From Treponema sp. UBA4328 (lineage in GTDB: Bacteria; Spirochaetota; Spirochaetia; Treponematales; Treponemataceae), in assembly GCA_002394465.1 (NCBI GenBank), contig DGTU01000121.1:1-10200 (forward strand): a stretch of 10,200 bases of DNA, read 5' to 3'. The notes beneath the pieces are model-generated. The model saw nothing but the letters and a program-made list of their open reading frames with translations, had not been told where the DNA came from and did no database searches. Shown piece after piece: positions 1 to 6,981 of this stretch. Position numbers and translations under genes: made by a program. How positions within the stretch are numbered: the stretch's first letter is position 1; every line of letters starts with the position of its first letter.

Positions 1-1760
1 TTTTTACCCTGATTGTTTGAATCTTCTGCAAGCTTACGGATTTCATCAGCAACTACGCTGAAGCCCTTTCCCGTTTCTCCGGCATGGGCTGCTTCAATTG
101 CGGCGTTCATTGCGAGAAGGTTTGTCTGGCTTGCTATGTTCTGGATTACGGAACTTGCTTCAAGAAGAATCTTGCTCTGCTCCTGAATCTTAAGGGTTGC
201 CTGAACGGTTTCTTCGATGTTTACGCGTCCGGTTTCTGCAGAAGTTTCAAGGTCTTTGATTGTTCCGCTGTTTTTATTGAGGATTGAAGTTACAGACTTG
301 ATGTTTGCAACCATTTCTTCGATTGCACTTGAAGATTCAATTACGCTTGAACTCTGTGACTGGATCGTACGGATCAGGTCTTCAACGCTCGTAGTAATAC
401 TCTTCATGTTGTTTGCAGCTTCCATGACGTTCTTGCCCTGAAGCTGAATCTGGCGGTTTACGCTTTCGATGTTAGATGTAATTTCATTTGCGGAAGCAGC
501 CGTGTCATTCATGTTGTAGCCGAGTTCCTGACCGTGTTCCGTCATCTGCTTTGTAACGTCCTGAACCTGCCTGATTGAATTCTGAATTTTTTCAATCGTC
601 TGGTTAAAGTATGTGTACATCTGACCGAGTTCGTTTTCATTTTTAACGTTCATGCGGACAGTCAGGTCGCCGTCACCCTGGGCAATGTTTTTCATTGCAG
701 CGACACCCTTGTTCATTTCCTTAACAACGCGCCTGATGATGATGTAAGAAAGCATGATAACGATTACAAGCGTCAGGAAGAAAACTGCAATCTGAAAATT
801 AGTGATTCTTCTGGCACCTGCATAAACTTCTGATTCCGGAACGTTCAGTCCCAGGAACCATACTTCTTCAGCGCCTTCAACGGTCACAGGCTGATAAACC
901 TTTATCATTTTTGTACCGTTTTCCTTTGCTTCAACAGTAAATGACTTAAGGTTAGCAGCAGCTTCGCTGAATTCCTGAGACAGGCTTCCTGAAAAATCTT
1001 CACTCATCTGACCTTCAAGGGAAGAATCTTTTGTTACTGCAATAAGGCCTGTATGTGCAATCAGTGAAAGATAACCTGTATTATAAACAACGGCGTCCTT
1101 GAGCAGGGCAGAAAGTGCATCAAGGGACATGTCGACGCCCATCATTCCTACGATTTTTCCGTGTTTGTTATGAACCGGGAAAGCAACGCCGCAAACCCAG
1201 ATTTCCTTTCCGCCGACTTCATACGGATTCGGCTGAATAAGAATTCCGCGGTCTGCTTTCATCGGTTCTTCATACCAGAAGCTGCCCTCATATTCTGTAA
1301 GGGCGCAGCAGGCAATTTCCTTGCCGTCATTTGTCCAGTATGGAATAAGCCTTCCCGTTGAATCGTAAGTATCATCATAATTTGCAAATTCTGCATCACG
1401 TCCGTCCAGTGCATTCGGAAGGTAAATGCAGTATGCATCTACAAGCCCCGGATTTAATTCAAGCGTATGCTTTAAAAGGCTGTTGATATAGTCACGCCTG
1501 TCATTAACGGCAATTTCTTCATAGCGTTCCAGTGCTGCCTGAAGGGTTTTGCCGATGCTGTATTCGGAAGAAAGAATTTTTTCCGTATTTTCGCCGTAAC
1601 GGGCCGCTGTCGATTCAAGATAATTTGAAGAAATCTCATTAAATGAATTATTAACGATTTTTGTAATAAAGAGTGCACATAAAGAGAGAAGAACAAAGAG
1701 AACTGCGCCGATTGAAAATGAAAGCTGTCTGCTTATGCTTTTATTTAAAATATTTCTCAT
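1..1760 (-). CDS. Methyl-accepting chemotaxis protein with dCache sensor, 3' end outside window
   Basis: Membrane chemoreceptor that would pass ligand binding on to the CheA/CheW kinase complex. Reading leftward from the ATG at 1760, 586 codons are open to the window edge, so the C-terminus is missing. Residues about 11-33 form the first membrane helix. Residues 35-315 are the periplasmic sensor, with dCache_1-like motifs (GRLIPYW near 137, WYEEP near 162, GVDMSLDAL near 208). Residues about 321-343 form the second helix, followed by a HAMP domain (about 341-393, with IAQGDGDLTVRM and NELGQM) and the coiled-coil signalling domain. The conserved hairpin tip is present (QTNLLAMNAAIEAAHAGE, about 545-562), then GKGFSVVADEIRKLAE just before the edge. 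No Shine-Dalgarno precedes the start; a -10 box lies 7 nt upstream. The ligand cannot be named; the dCache fold suggests a small molecule such as an amino acid or amine. Family call is secure. Confidence 0.95.
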   Translation of the reverse strand, partial: MRNILNKSISRQLSFSIGAVLFVLLSLCALFITKIVNNSFNEISSNYLESTAARYGENTEKILSSEYSIGKTLQAALERYEEIAVNDRRDYINSLLKHTLELNPGLVDAYCIYLPNALDGRDAEFANYDDTYDSTGRLIPYWTNDGKEIACCALTEYEGSFWYEEPMKADRGILIQPNPYEVGGKEIWVCGVAFPVHNKHGKIVGMMGVDMSLDALSALLKDAVVYNTGYLSLIAHTGLIAVTKDSSLEGQMSEDFSGSLSQEFSEAAANLKSFTVEAKENGTKMIKVYQPVTVEGAEEVWFLGLNVPESEVYAGARRITNFQIAVFFLTLVIVIMLSYIIIRRVVKEMNKGVAAMKNIAQGDGDLTVRMNVKNENELGQMYTYFNQTIEKIQNSIRQVQDVTKQMTEHGQELGYNMNDTAASANEITSNIESVNRQIQLQGKNVMEAANNMKSITTSVEDLIRTIQSQSSSVIESSSAIEEMVANIKSVTSILNKNSGTIKDLETSAETGRVNIEETVQATLKIQEQSKILLEASSVIQNIASQTNLLAMNAAIEAAHAGETGKGFSVVADEIRKLAEDSNNQGK

Positions 1761-1767
1761 ACTTTTA

Positions 1768-1795
1768 ATTATATGGCGAAAAATCAATTTGTAAA
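1768..1795 (-). promoter_or_regulatory. Predicted promoter of the chemoreceptor gene
   Basis: On the minus strand a TTTACA -35 (1795-1790) and a perfect TATAAT -10 (1773-1768) are separated by 16 bp. The ATG at 1760 follows the -10 after only 7 nt, so the transcript would begin at or within a base or two of the start codon. The -35 overlaps the -35 of the divergent TetR gene. Seen by eye; not tested. Confidence 0.6.
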
Positions 1796-1816
1796 CTTTT
1801 AAAAAAAATTTATACT
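1789..1816 (+). promoter_or_regulatory. Predicted promoter of the TetR-type regulator gene
   Basis: TTGTAA (1789-1794), a 16-bp spacer and TATACT (1811-1816) fit a sigma-70 promoter. The ATG at 1823 comes 6 nt after the -10 and has no ribosome binding site, so a leaderless mRNA is predicted. The -35 shares five bases with the opposite-strand -35 of the chemoreceptor promoter. Confidence 0.55.
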
Positions 1817-1822
1817 CTTTTC

Positions 1823-2434
1823 ATGGCAGAAAATACTTTGAACAAAATCCATGAAATTGCAGCCTCTGAATTCCTGGAAAAAGGCTTCCGGGGAGCTTCC
1901 CTGCGTGAAATCGTAAAAAAAGCAGGAGTCACTACAGGTGCATTTTACGGCTATTACAAAAGCAAGGAAGAACTTTTCAGCGCCCTGGTAAAGCCCCACG
2001 TCCAGTATGTATCAGGCCTTTTTGCCTCACTTATTGAACAGTTCAAAAACCTGCCGAAAGAAGAATGGGCTGAAAAAATGGACTATTTTTCAAAGCAGGG
2101 ACTCATAGACATTTACACCTACGCTTGGAAAAACAAAGAAGCTTTCCGCCTGATTTTAAACGCCAGCGAAGGCACGGAATTTGAAAACTTTGTCCACGAA
2201 CTGGTTGAACAGGAAGTCGAAATTACCCATATCTTTTATAAAGAAATGGAAAACCAGGGATACGAGCCCTATGCCTTTAATCCCATGATGGAACACATGA
2301 TAATTTCAGGAGAGTTCAGTGCCATACTGGAACTGATAATTCATGACATTCCTTTTGAAGAAGGCCTTGAATGCGCCCGGAAACTCCACGATTTCTACGA
2401 AGCCGGCTGGAAGAGCATACTCGGGCTTAAGTAA
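1823..2434 (+). CDS. TetR/AcrR-family transcriptional regulator
   Basis: A 203-residue DNA-binding regulator, the usual length for TetR proteins, which are mostly ligand-released repressors. The N-terminal helix-turn-helix is clear: residues about 7-53 contain AASEFLEKGFRGASLREI, then VKKAGVTTGAFYGYYKSKEELF with the typical G-x-x-x-G-A-F/L-Y-x-Y/H-F/Y recognition region. The remainder is an all-helical ligand/dimer domain with no assignable subfamily. It is divergent from the chemoreceptor, with overlapping promoters, so it may regulate itself and/or that receptor; no obvious operator palindrome was found in the 62-bp gap. The ATG at 1823 gives the standard family N-terminus and lacks a Shine-Dalgarno. 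Its 3' end converges on the LysR gene. Target and effector are unknown. Confidence 0.93.
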   Translation: MAENTLNKIHEIAASEFLEKGFRGASLREIVKKAGVTTGAFYGYYKSKEELFSALVKPHVQYVSGLFASLIEQFKNLPKEEWAEKMDYFSKQGLIDIYTYAWKNKEAFRLILNASEGTEFENFVHELVEQEVEITHIFYKEMENQGYEPYAFNPMMEHMIISGEFSAILELIIHDIPFEEGLECARKLHDFYEAGWKSILGLK

Positions 2435-2463
2435 GGGTGGTACATCCGCTGCCCTTTATTTTT
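2433..2463 (+). terminator. Possible weak terminator after the TetR gene
   Basis: AAGGG (2433-2437) can pair with CCCTT (2452-2456), with a further GG/CC pairing inside, followed by the T-rich run TTTATTTTT (2455-2463). It begins on the TetR stop codon and reaches into the 3' end of the convergent LysR gene. The stem is short, so this is tentative. Confidence 0.35.
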
Positions 2464-3373
2464 CAAATCCTCCCGCATGCTTTTTAAGGGCCTCAATATA
2501 GGCCTGGGCATACCTGGATAAAGACATTCCTTTCCTTGTAATTATGCCCACCGTCATGCTGTCCGCCACGGCAAGGGGACGGGCAATTATGTTTTCTCCG
2601 TTGAGTTCCCGGCTGATAACACCTGAACAGACTGTGTATCCGTCAAGGCCGATGAGCAGGTTAAAGAGGGTTGCACGGTCACGGACTTTTATGTTTTTAG
2701 GGCAGTCAAAGTCTATCTGTGTCAGAGGCTCTTCTGCAAAATAAAACGAATTATAGTCTCCCTGCTCGTAAGTAAGGTAGGGAAAAGGAGCAAGGTCTGA
2801 AAGGGAAATTTCGGTTTTATGGGCAAGAGGATTTTTTGTTGAAATAAACACATGAAGTCCCGTAGTAAAAAGCCCTTCAAATTCCAGGTTATTCTTTTTA
2901 ATCAGCTTTAAAATTACGTCAGCGTTCCTGTCACAGGTATACAGAACGCCGACTTCGCTCTTTAAGCGGGCAACATCTTCAATAATTTCGTGGGTCTGAG
3001 TTTCCCGGATCGTAAAGTCATATTCTGCACCGCCGAACTCCCTTATAACGTCTACAAAAGCATTTACCGCAAAGGAATAATGCTGGCAGCTCACCGAAAA
3101 AATCGGATTTCCGCCGCCCCCGCCTTTAAACCTGTCTTCAAGCAGGGCAGCCTGTTCCAGAACCTGCCTTGCATAAGACAGAAAGTCGTCCCCTTCGTTA
3201 GTAACCGTAACGCCTTTATTTGAACGGGAAAAAATCGTTATTCCCATTTCTTCTTCGAGTTCCCGGATTGCGGCAGTAAGGCTGGGCTGTGAAATAAAAA
3301 CGCGGCGGGATGCTTCAGTTATGTTGCGGCAGTCAGCCACCGCAACGGCATATTTAAGCTGCTGTAAGGTCAT
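2456..3373 (-). CDS. LysR-family regulator, probable activator of metE
   Basis: A 305-residue LysR-type transcriptional regulator. Residues 1-60 are the winged helix-turn-helix (MTLQQLKYAVAVAD, then ITEASRRVFISQPSLTAAIRE and the wing IFSRSNKGVTVTNEG). A helical linker ends in a five-glycine run (about 84-88). The rest, about 90-300, is the two-lobed effector domain. I chose the ATG at 3373 because it places MTLQQLKYA at the N-terminus as in most family members. An upstream in-frame ATG at 3409 would add 12 unusual residues; neither start has a strong Shine-Dalgarno. The gene is divergent from metE and separated from it by inverted repeats, the arrangement expected of a LysR regulator acting on its neighbour, like MetR in enterobacteria. 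Orthology with MetR is not claimed; the effector (homocysteine or another sulphur metabolite) is inference. Confidence 0.92.
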   Translation of the reverse strand: MTLQQLKYAVAVADCRNITEASRRVFISQPSLTAAIRELEEEMGITIFSRSNKGVTVTNEGDDFLSYARQVLEQAALLEDRFKGGGGGNPIFSVSCQHYSFAVNAFVDVIREFGGAEYDFTIRETQTHEIIEDVARLKSEVGVLYTCDRNADVILKLIKKNNLEFEGLFTTGLHVFISTKNPLAHKTEISLSDLAPFPYLTYEQGDYNSFYFAEEPLTQIDFDCPKNIKVRDRATLFNLLIGLDGYTVCSGVISRELNGENIIARPLAVADSMTVGIITRKGMSLSRYAQAYIEALKKHAGGFEK

Positions 3374-3410
3374 ATAACGAGAATAACACAGGCCGTCCTG
3401 TTTTGCCATA

Positions 3411-3474
3411 GATAAAACCTATCACAAACCGTATAAAAATAGTATTTTTCTAACACGCCTGAGGTTCATATACT
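3411..3474 (+). promoter_or_regulatory. metE promoter with two LysR-type inverted repeats
   Basis: TATACT (3469-3474) is a good -10, placing the transcript start near 3481; the -35 (TTTCTA, about 3447-3452) is poor, as expected of an activated promoter. A perfect 7+1+7 inverted repeat (AAAAATA-G-TATTTTT, 3435-3449) centres near -39. A GATA-N5-TATC repeat (3411-3423) centres near -64. These match the usual activation and recognition sites of LysR regulators. The latter site is also next to the regulator's own start, allowing autoregulation. No riboswitch fits in this gap. Confidence 0.5.
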
Positions 3475-3507
3475 GTTATCAATCTACTAAAAAGGCAGGT
3501 TAATAAC

Positions 3508-5784
3508 ATGACTTACAGAACATCCGTAACAGGTTTTCCAAGAATCGGCAGAAACCGCGAACTCAAATTTGCTTCAGAAAAATTTTTTAAAGGAGAAATA
3601 ACTGAAGAAGAACTTAAAAAAACAGCTGCTTCCCTCCGCTCATACGGCTGGAAAAAACAGCAGGAAGCAGGCATTACATTTATTCCTTCAAATGATTTTT
3701 CTTTTTACGACAATGTCCTGGACACGGCTTTTTTACTGAACGCCGTTCCTCAAAGGTACACTTCCCTGGGATTTTCTGACCTTGAAACTTATTTCGCCGC
3801 CGCCCACGGCTATCAGGGCACGGCCGGTGACGTTAAGGCACTGCCAATGAAAAAATGGTTCAACACCAACTACCATTACATCGTTCCGGAGCTTTCCGAC
3901 GATACACAGATTGCACTTTCAAAAGACAATAAAGTTCTTTGTGAATATAACGAAGCTAAAGCTCTTGGAATTCAGACAGTGCCTTCTGTGACTGGACCTT
4001 ACACCTTCCTGCGCCTTTCTTCCTTTACCGGCACAAAAAAGGCAGAAAACTTTGCCGGTGCTGCGGTAAATGCCTTTGCTGACCTTGCCCTCTCCCTTTC
4101 AAAGGCCGGAGCGCAATGGATAAGCTTTGCAGAACCCGCCCTGGTTCTTGACCTTTCAGAAGGCGAAAAGTCTCTCTTTAATTCAATTTACACTAAACTC
4201 CTTTCAAAAATCCGCGAAGCCTCTAAAATCAAAACCATTCTTCAGACTTATTTTGGAGATGTCCGCGATGCTTACAGAGAAATCTGCTCAGCCGGCTTTG
4301 ACGGTATCGCCCTGGACTTTGTAGAAGGAAAAAAATCCCTTGAGCTCATTGAATCAGGCTTCCCGAAAGACACACTCCTTTTTGCCGGAATCATCAACGG
4401 AAAGAACATCTGGCGCGCAGACTACAGCAAAAAATCAGCCCTTCTTTCAAAAATCGCTGAATCCGTACCTGAAGAAAACACCGTAATTTCAACCTCCTGT
4501 TCTCTTCTTCACGTTCCGTACACCACAGCGTCAGAAGAAAAACTGGCAGAAGGAATCAAAAAGCATTTTGCCTTTGCAGAAGAAAAACTTACGGAACTTC
4601 ATGACCTGTCAGCACAGGACAGATCTGCCTTTGAAAAAAACAGAAAACTCTTTGAAACTGAACGGGTGTTTAAAACCGCCGGAGTTCAGAAAGCACTTTC
4701 ATCCCTGAGTGTAGATGATTTTGAGCGGAAGCCGGACTTTTTTGAACGAGAAAAAATCCAGCACAAGGCTTTTAAACTGCCGCTTTTCCCTACAACGACA
4801 ATCGGTTCCTTCCCGCAGACTCAAGACGTACGGGCAAACCGTGCCTCATACAGAAAAGGCGATCTGTCAAAAGAGCAGTATGTGGCCTTCAATCAGAAAA
4901 AAATCACAGAATGCATAAAGCTTCAGGAAGAACTTGGTCTTGATGTGCTTGTTCACGGAGAATTTGAGCGCAATGACATGGTAGAATATTTTGGAAGCCA
5001 GCTTTACGGCTATATTTTTACTCAGAATGCGTGGGTCCAGAGCTACGGTACCAGATGCGTTAAGCCGCCGGTTATCTGGAGTGATGTAAGCCGCAAGGAA
5101 CCAATGACTGTAGAATGGTCAGTATATGCCCAGAAGCAGACGGATAAAATCGTAAAGGGAATGCTCACCGGTCCCGTAACCATTTTGAACTGGTCCTTCC
5201 CCCGCGAAGACATCAGCCTTAAGGAACAGGCACTGCAGATTGCCCTTGCCATCCGTGAAGAAGTCCTTGACCTTGAAAAAAACGGAATTAAAATAATTCA
5301 GATTGATGAAGCAGCCCTGCGCGAAAAACTCCCTCTTCGCCGTTCGGACTGGCATACAGAATACCTTGACTGGGCGATTCCGGCCTTCCGCCTCGTTCAT
5401 GCAAAGGTAAAGCCCGAGACTCAGATTCACACCCACATGTGCTACAGCGAATTTAATGACATCATCCGAGACATTGATGCCATGGATGCTGACGTAATCA
5501 CCTTTGAAGCAAGCCGGGCAGACTTAAAGATTCTGGACGCACTCAAGAAAGCAGATTTCCGCACTGAAACAGGCCCGGGCGTATATGACATTCACTCGGC
5601 CAGGGTGCCTTCAGTTGAAGAAATTTCAGCAGCACTTGAAAAAATGCTTGCAAAAATACCAAAAGAAAAACTCTGGGTAAACCCGGACTGCGGCCTTAAA
5701 ACCCGCGGAAATGAAGAAACCCGGGCAAGCCTTAAAAACCTGGTTGAAGCAGCCGGAAAGTTAAGGGAAAAATTCAGCGCATAA
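3508..5784 (+). CDS. metE: Cobalamin-independent methionine synthase
   Basis: Cytoplasmic enzyme that transfers the methyl group of 5-methyltetrahydropteroyl-tri-glutamate to homocysteine, the last step of methionine synthesis, without vitamin B12. The 758 residues match the family's full length (E. coli about 753). The N-terminal barrel begins with TSVTGFPRIGRNRELKFA. The catalytic C-terminal barrel starts near 426 with FPTTTIGSFPQT. The four zinc ligands are all present: H643 and C645 (in HTHMCYSEF), E667 (in FEASRAD) and C728 (in NPDCGLKTR), each offset by two from the E. coli positions. The ATG at 3508 is preceded by a modest AGG eight bases upstream. Both barrels are complete with no frameshift. 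The divergent LysR gene and the inverted repeats between them suggest activator control. Confidence 0.98.
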   Translation: MTYRTSVTGFPRIGRNRELKFASEKFFKGEITEEELKKTAASLRSYGWKKQQEAGITFIPSNDFSFYDNVLDTAFLLNAVPQRYTSLGFSDLETYFAAAHGYQGTAGDVKALPMKKWFNTNYHYIVPELSDDTQIALSKDNKVLCEYNEAKALGIQTVPSVTGPYTFLRLSSFTGTKKAENFAGAAVNAFADLALSLSKAGAQWISFAEPALVLDLSEGEKSLFNSIYTKLLSKIREASKIKTILQTYFGDVRDAYREICSAGFDGIALDFVEGKKSLELIESGFPKDTLLFAGIINGKNIWRADYSKKSALLSKIAESVPEENTVISTSCSLLHVPYTTASEEKLAEGIKKHFAFAEEKLTELHDLSAQDRSAFEKNRKLFETERVFKTAGVQKALSSLSVDDFERKPDFFEREKIQHKAFKLPLFPTTTIGSFPQTQDVRANRASYRKGDLSKEQYVAFNQKKITECIKLQEELGLDVLVHGEFERNDMVEYFGSQLYGYIFTQNAWVQSYGTRCVKPPVIWSDVSRKEPMTVEWSVYAQKQTDKIVKGMLTGPVTILNWSFPREDISLKEQALQIALAIREEVLDLEKNGIKIIQIDEAALREKLPLRRSDWHTEYLDWAIPAFRLVHAKVKPETQIHTHMCYSEFNDIIRDIDAMDADVITFEASRADLKILDALKKADFRTETGPGVYDIHSARVPSVEEISAALEKMLAKIPKEKLWVNPDCGLKTRGNEETRASLKNLVEAAGKLREKFSA

Positions 5785-5802
5785 GTAAATGCCGCTGTTA
5801 AC

Positions 5803-5848
5803 GAAAAAAAGACCGCCTGAAAAGAAAACTGATTTCCAATTCAGGCGG
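5803..5848 (-). terminator. Rho-independent terminator of the flavodoxin operon
   Basis: A 9-bp stem (CCGCCTGAA 5813-5821 with TTCAGGCGG 5840-5848) has an 18-base loop that can pair further (GAAA/TTTC). On the minus strand it is followed by a run of seven T (5810-5804), and it starts 7 bases after the flavodoxin stop. The T-tract is on the leftward side only, so it mainly serves that operon. It may also slow transcription leaving metE, whose stop lies about 28 bp away. Confidence 0.8.
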
Positions 5849-5855
5849 CCAGGAC

Positions 5856-6263
5856 TTAAGAAGCTGCAAGTTTCTTTATTTCTTCCAGTGCGCTTTCATC
5901 CGGCGCAAGCTGAGCTTTTACTGTTCCGGCAAGAGCTGCTCCGGCAGCTGTTACCCTGCCTTCCCAGTCTTCAATAAACTGTCCGCCGCCCCAGTCATAA
6001 GAGCCGAACAGTCCGACCTTTTTACCGCCTAAAGAACCTTCAATTCCTGAGAAAAAACTCTCCATTGAATCTTCAAGCTGTTCTGCACCCATGGCAGGAC
6101 TTCCAAGAAGTATCAGGTCAGAAGCAAGAACTTCTGCAGCATCAGCTGCGTCTGCAGTTATAAGGCTGACTTCACGGCCGGCTGCCTTTGCCCCGTCTGC
6201 AGCGGCGTTTGCCAGCTGCTCAGTATTTCCCGTCGTTGATGCGTAAACGATAGAAACTTTCAT
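5856..6263 (-). CDS. Short-chain flavodoxin
   Basis: A 135-residue FMN-binding electron carrier that can replace ferredoxin when iron is short. The phosphate-binding loop is STTGNT (residues 9-14). The first flavin-flanking loop is GSPAMGAEQLED (about 54-65), with Met rather than Trp as in clostridial flavodoxins. The second is GSYDWGGGQFIEDW (about 87-100), with W91 in the usual aromatic position. The length is that of the short-chain class, lacking the 20-residue insertion of long-chain forms. The start overlaps the stop of the DUF3793 gene as ATGA and is preceded by a good AAAGGAG, so the two are translationally coupled. The hairpin terminator follows immediately. Its place behind metal-type operators fits induction under iron limitation, though that is inferred. 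Confidence 0.95.
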   Translation of the reverse strand: MKVSIVYASTTGNTEQLANAAADGAKAAGREVSLITADAADAAEVLASDLILLGSPAMGAEQLEDSMESFFSGIEGSLGGKKVGLFGSYDWGGGQFIEDWEGRVTAAGAALAGTVKAQLAPDESALEEIKKLAAS

Positions 6264-6844
6264 ACTATTTCTCCTTTATTTGAATTTTTATATCTTCTGG
6301 CTACAAGCGGAACACTCAGTCCGCCGGCCAGCAGTTTCATGCATGTGTCAGTGCAGGTTTTATATTTCTTCATCAGCCTTAACGCTTTTTCCTTGTTTCC
6401 GTAAACCTTCCAGAAACCCGAATATTTGCAGTTTCTCGCGCCGTAAAGTTCAAAACCACTTACATCTTCAAGCGGATAACCGAGAAAAAGCCCCACTTCA
6501 TGAGGAAATTCAGCGTTTAACGCAAGCCTGTGCAAAAGATGTGAAAGCACTGCTCCAAATCCCTTCTGAACGGGGTAACCTTTGGATAGCAGATATTCTG
6601 CGTTTTCCGGATTTCTGCACAGCCTTTCCAGAAGAATTCTGTCATACACAAAAAACAAAAACCGTCCTTCTTCTTTTTTAAGGGGAACAAAAAATACGCT
6701 TCTTCTTGAAAAATCACCCTGCCACAGCCTCAGCTTTTCCAGACCGGAATAATAATTTTCTCCTGCCATTGAAAAAAGGCAGGCAGGCTTTATTCCGCAT
6801 AAGGCTGGTGCACCACAGTGAACGATTGTTTCTTCAAAACCCAT
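6260..6844 (-). CDS. DUF3793 family protein, first gene of the flavodoxin operon
   Basis: A 194-residue soluble protein of unknown function that I recognise as DUF3793. Seen features are an N-terminal HCGAPALCGIKPACLF (residues 9-24, with C10, C16 and C22), the family hallmark FPHEVGLFLGYPLEDVSGF (113-131), and a C-terminal part with FWKVYGN (144-150) and C139, C164 and C168. There is no signal peptide or membrane helix. The family is found mainly in anaerobic Firmicutes and some Treponema, often next to flavodoxin and ferrous-iron transport genes (from memory). The cysteines suggest metal, heme or redox handling, but no biochemical role is established to my knowledge. The ATG at 6844 has a GGAG ten bases upstream. 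Transcription probably starts within the operator region at about 6948, giving a leader of about 100 nt. Confidence 0.88.
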   Translation of the reverse strand: MGFEETIVHCGAPALCGIKPACLFSMAGENYYSGLEKLRLWQGDFSRRSVFFVPLKKEEGRFLFFVYDRILLERLCRNPENAEYLLSKGYPVQKGFGAVLSHLLHRLALNAEFPHEVGLFLGYPLEDVSGFELYGARNCKYSGFWKVYGNKEKALRLMKKYKTCTDTCMKLLAGGLSVPLVARRYKNSNKGEIV

Positions 6845-6925
6845 TTTTAAATATCTCCGCAGGAAAAAAACGAGACAAAGCAGAAAATGTCAAATCGCTT
6901 TGCCCCGTCGAAGAGGTACTATCTG

Positions 6926-6941
6926 GTTAGCACTTGCTAAC
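6926..6941. promoter_or_regulatory. Metal-repressor-type operator 1
   Basis: GTTAGCA-CT-TGCTAAC is a perfect 7-bp inverted repeat. It lies just downstream of the predicted start point of the leftward DUF3793-flavodoxin promoter and over the predicted -35 (TTGCTA, 6934-6939) of the rightward ZIP-like gene. The TTAG-N6-CTAA form resembles sites of DtxR/IdeR/TroR-type repressors; which protein binds is inference. Confidence 0.65.
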
Positions 6942-6949
6942 TTTCATTT

Positions 6950-6965
6950 GTTAGATTATGCTAAT
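6950..6965. promoter_or_regulatory. Metal-repressor-type operator 2
   Basis: GTTAGATTATGCTAAT keeps the same 16-bp TTAG-N6-CTAA geometry as operator 1, with less perfect arms. The two sites are 24 bp apart start to start. It covers the predicted -10 of the leftward promoter (CATAAT, 6960-6955) and of the rightward one (TATGCT, 6957-6962), so one bound dimer could block both. Confidence 0.55.
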
Positions 6966-6981
6966 TATAGTTTTATGTCAA
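6955..6981 (-). promoter_or_regulatory. Predicted promoter of the DUF3793-flavodoxin operon
   Basis: A perfect TTGACA -35 (6981-6976, minus strand) and CATAAT -10 (6960-6955) have a short 15-bp spacer. The -10 lies inside operator 2 and the start point (about 6948) falls between the two operators. The -35 overlaps the start codon of the divergent ZIP-like ORF. Confidence 0.5.

Noticed and set aside
1797..1812. AT-rich tract between the divergent promoters as a TetR operator.
   Set aside because: A run of A/T with no extended inverted repeat; it is more simply spacer and UP-like sequence.
3374..3409. Upstream start at 3409 for the LysR gene.
   Set aside because: It adds 12 residues not expected before the conserved MTLQQLKYA start and lacks a convincing Shine-Dalgarno. 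Not excluded outright.
5043..5436. Minus-strand open frames inside metE.
   Set aside because: metE is complete on the other strand with all catalytic residues, and these frames are shadows of its codon structure.
6280..6681. Plus-strand 133-codon open frame opposite the DUF3793 gene.
   Set aside because: Antisense to a recognised gene, and its predicted protein has no recognisable domain and low-complexity basic/Phe composition.
6884..6893. TTGACA on the minus strand (6893-6888) as a promoter for the DUF3793 gene.
   Set aside because: At 17 bp spacing the -10 position falls in a T-run (complement of 6865-6870) with no TATAAT-like box. The promoter at 6981-6955 inside the operators fits better.
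6900..6974. Upstream in-frame ATG at 6900 that would lengthen the ZIP-like ORF by 25 residues.
   Set aside because: The added residues do not resemble a ZIP N-terminus and the extension would run through both operators and promoters. The ATG at 6975 starts directly before the conserved helix.
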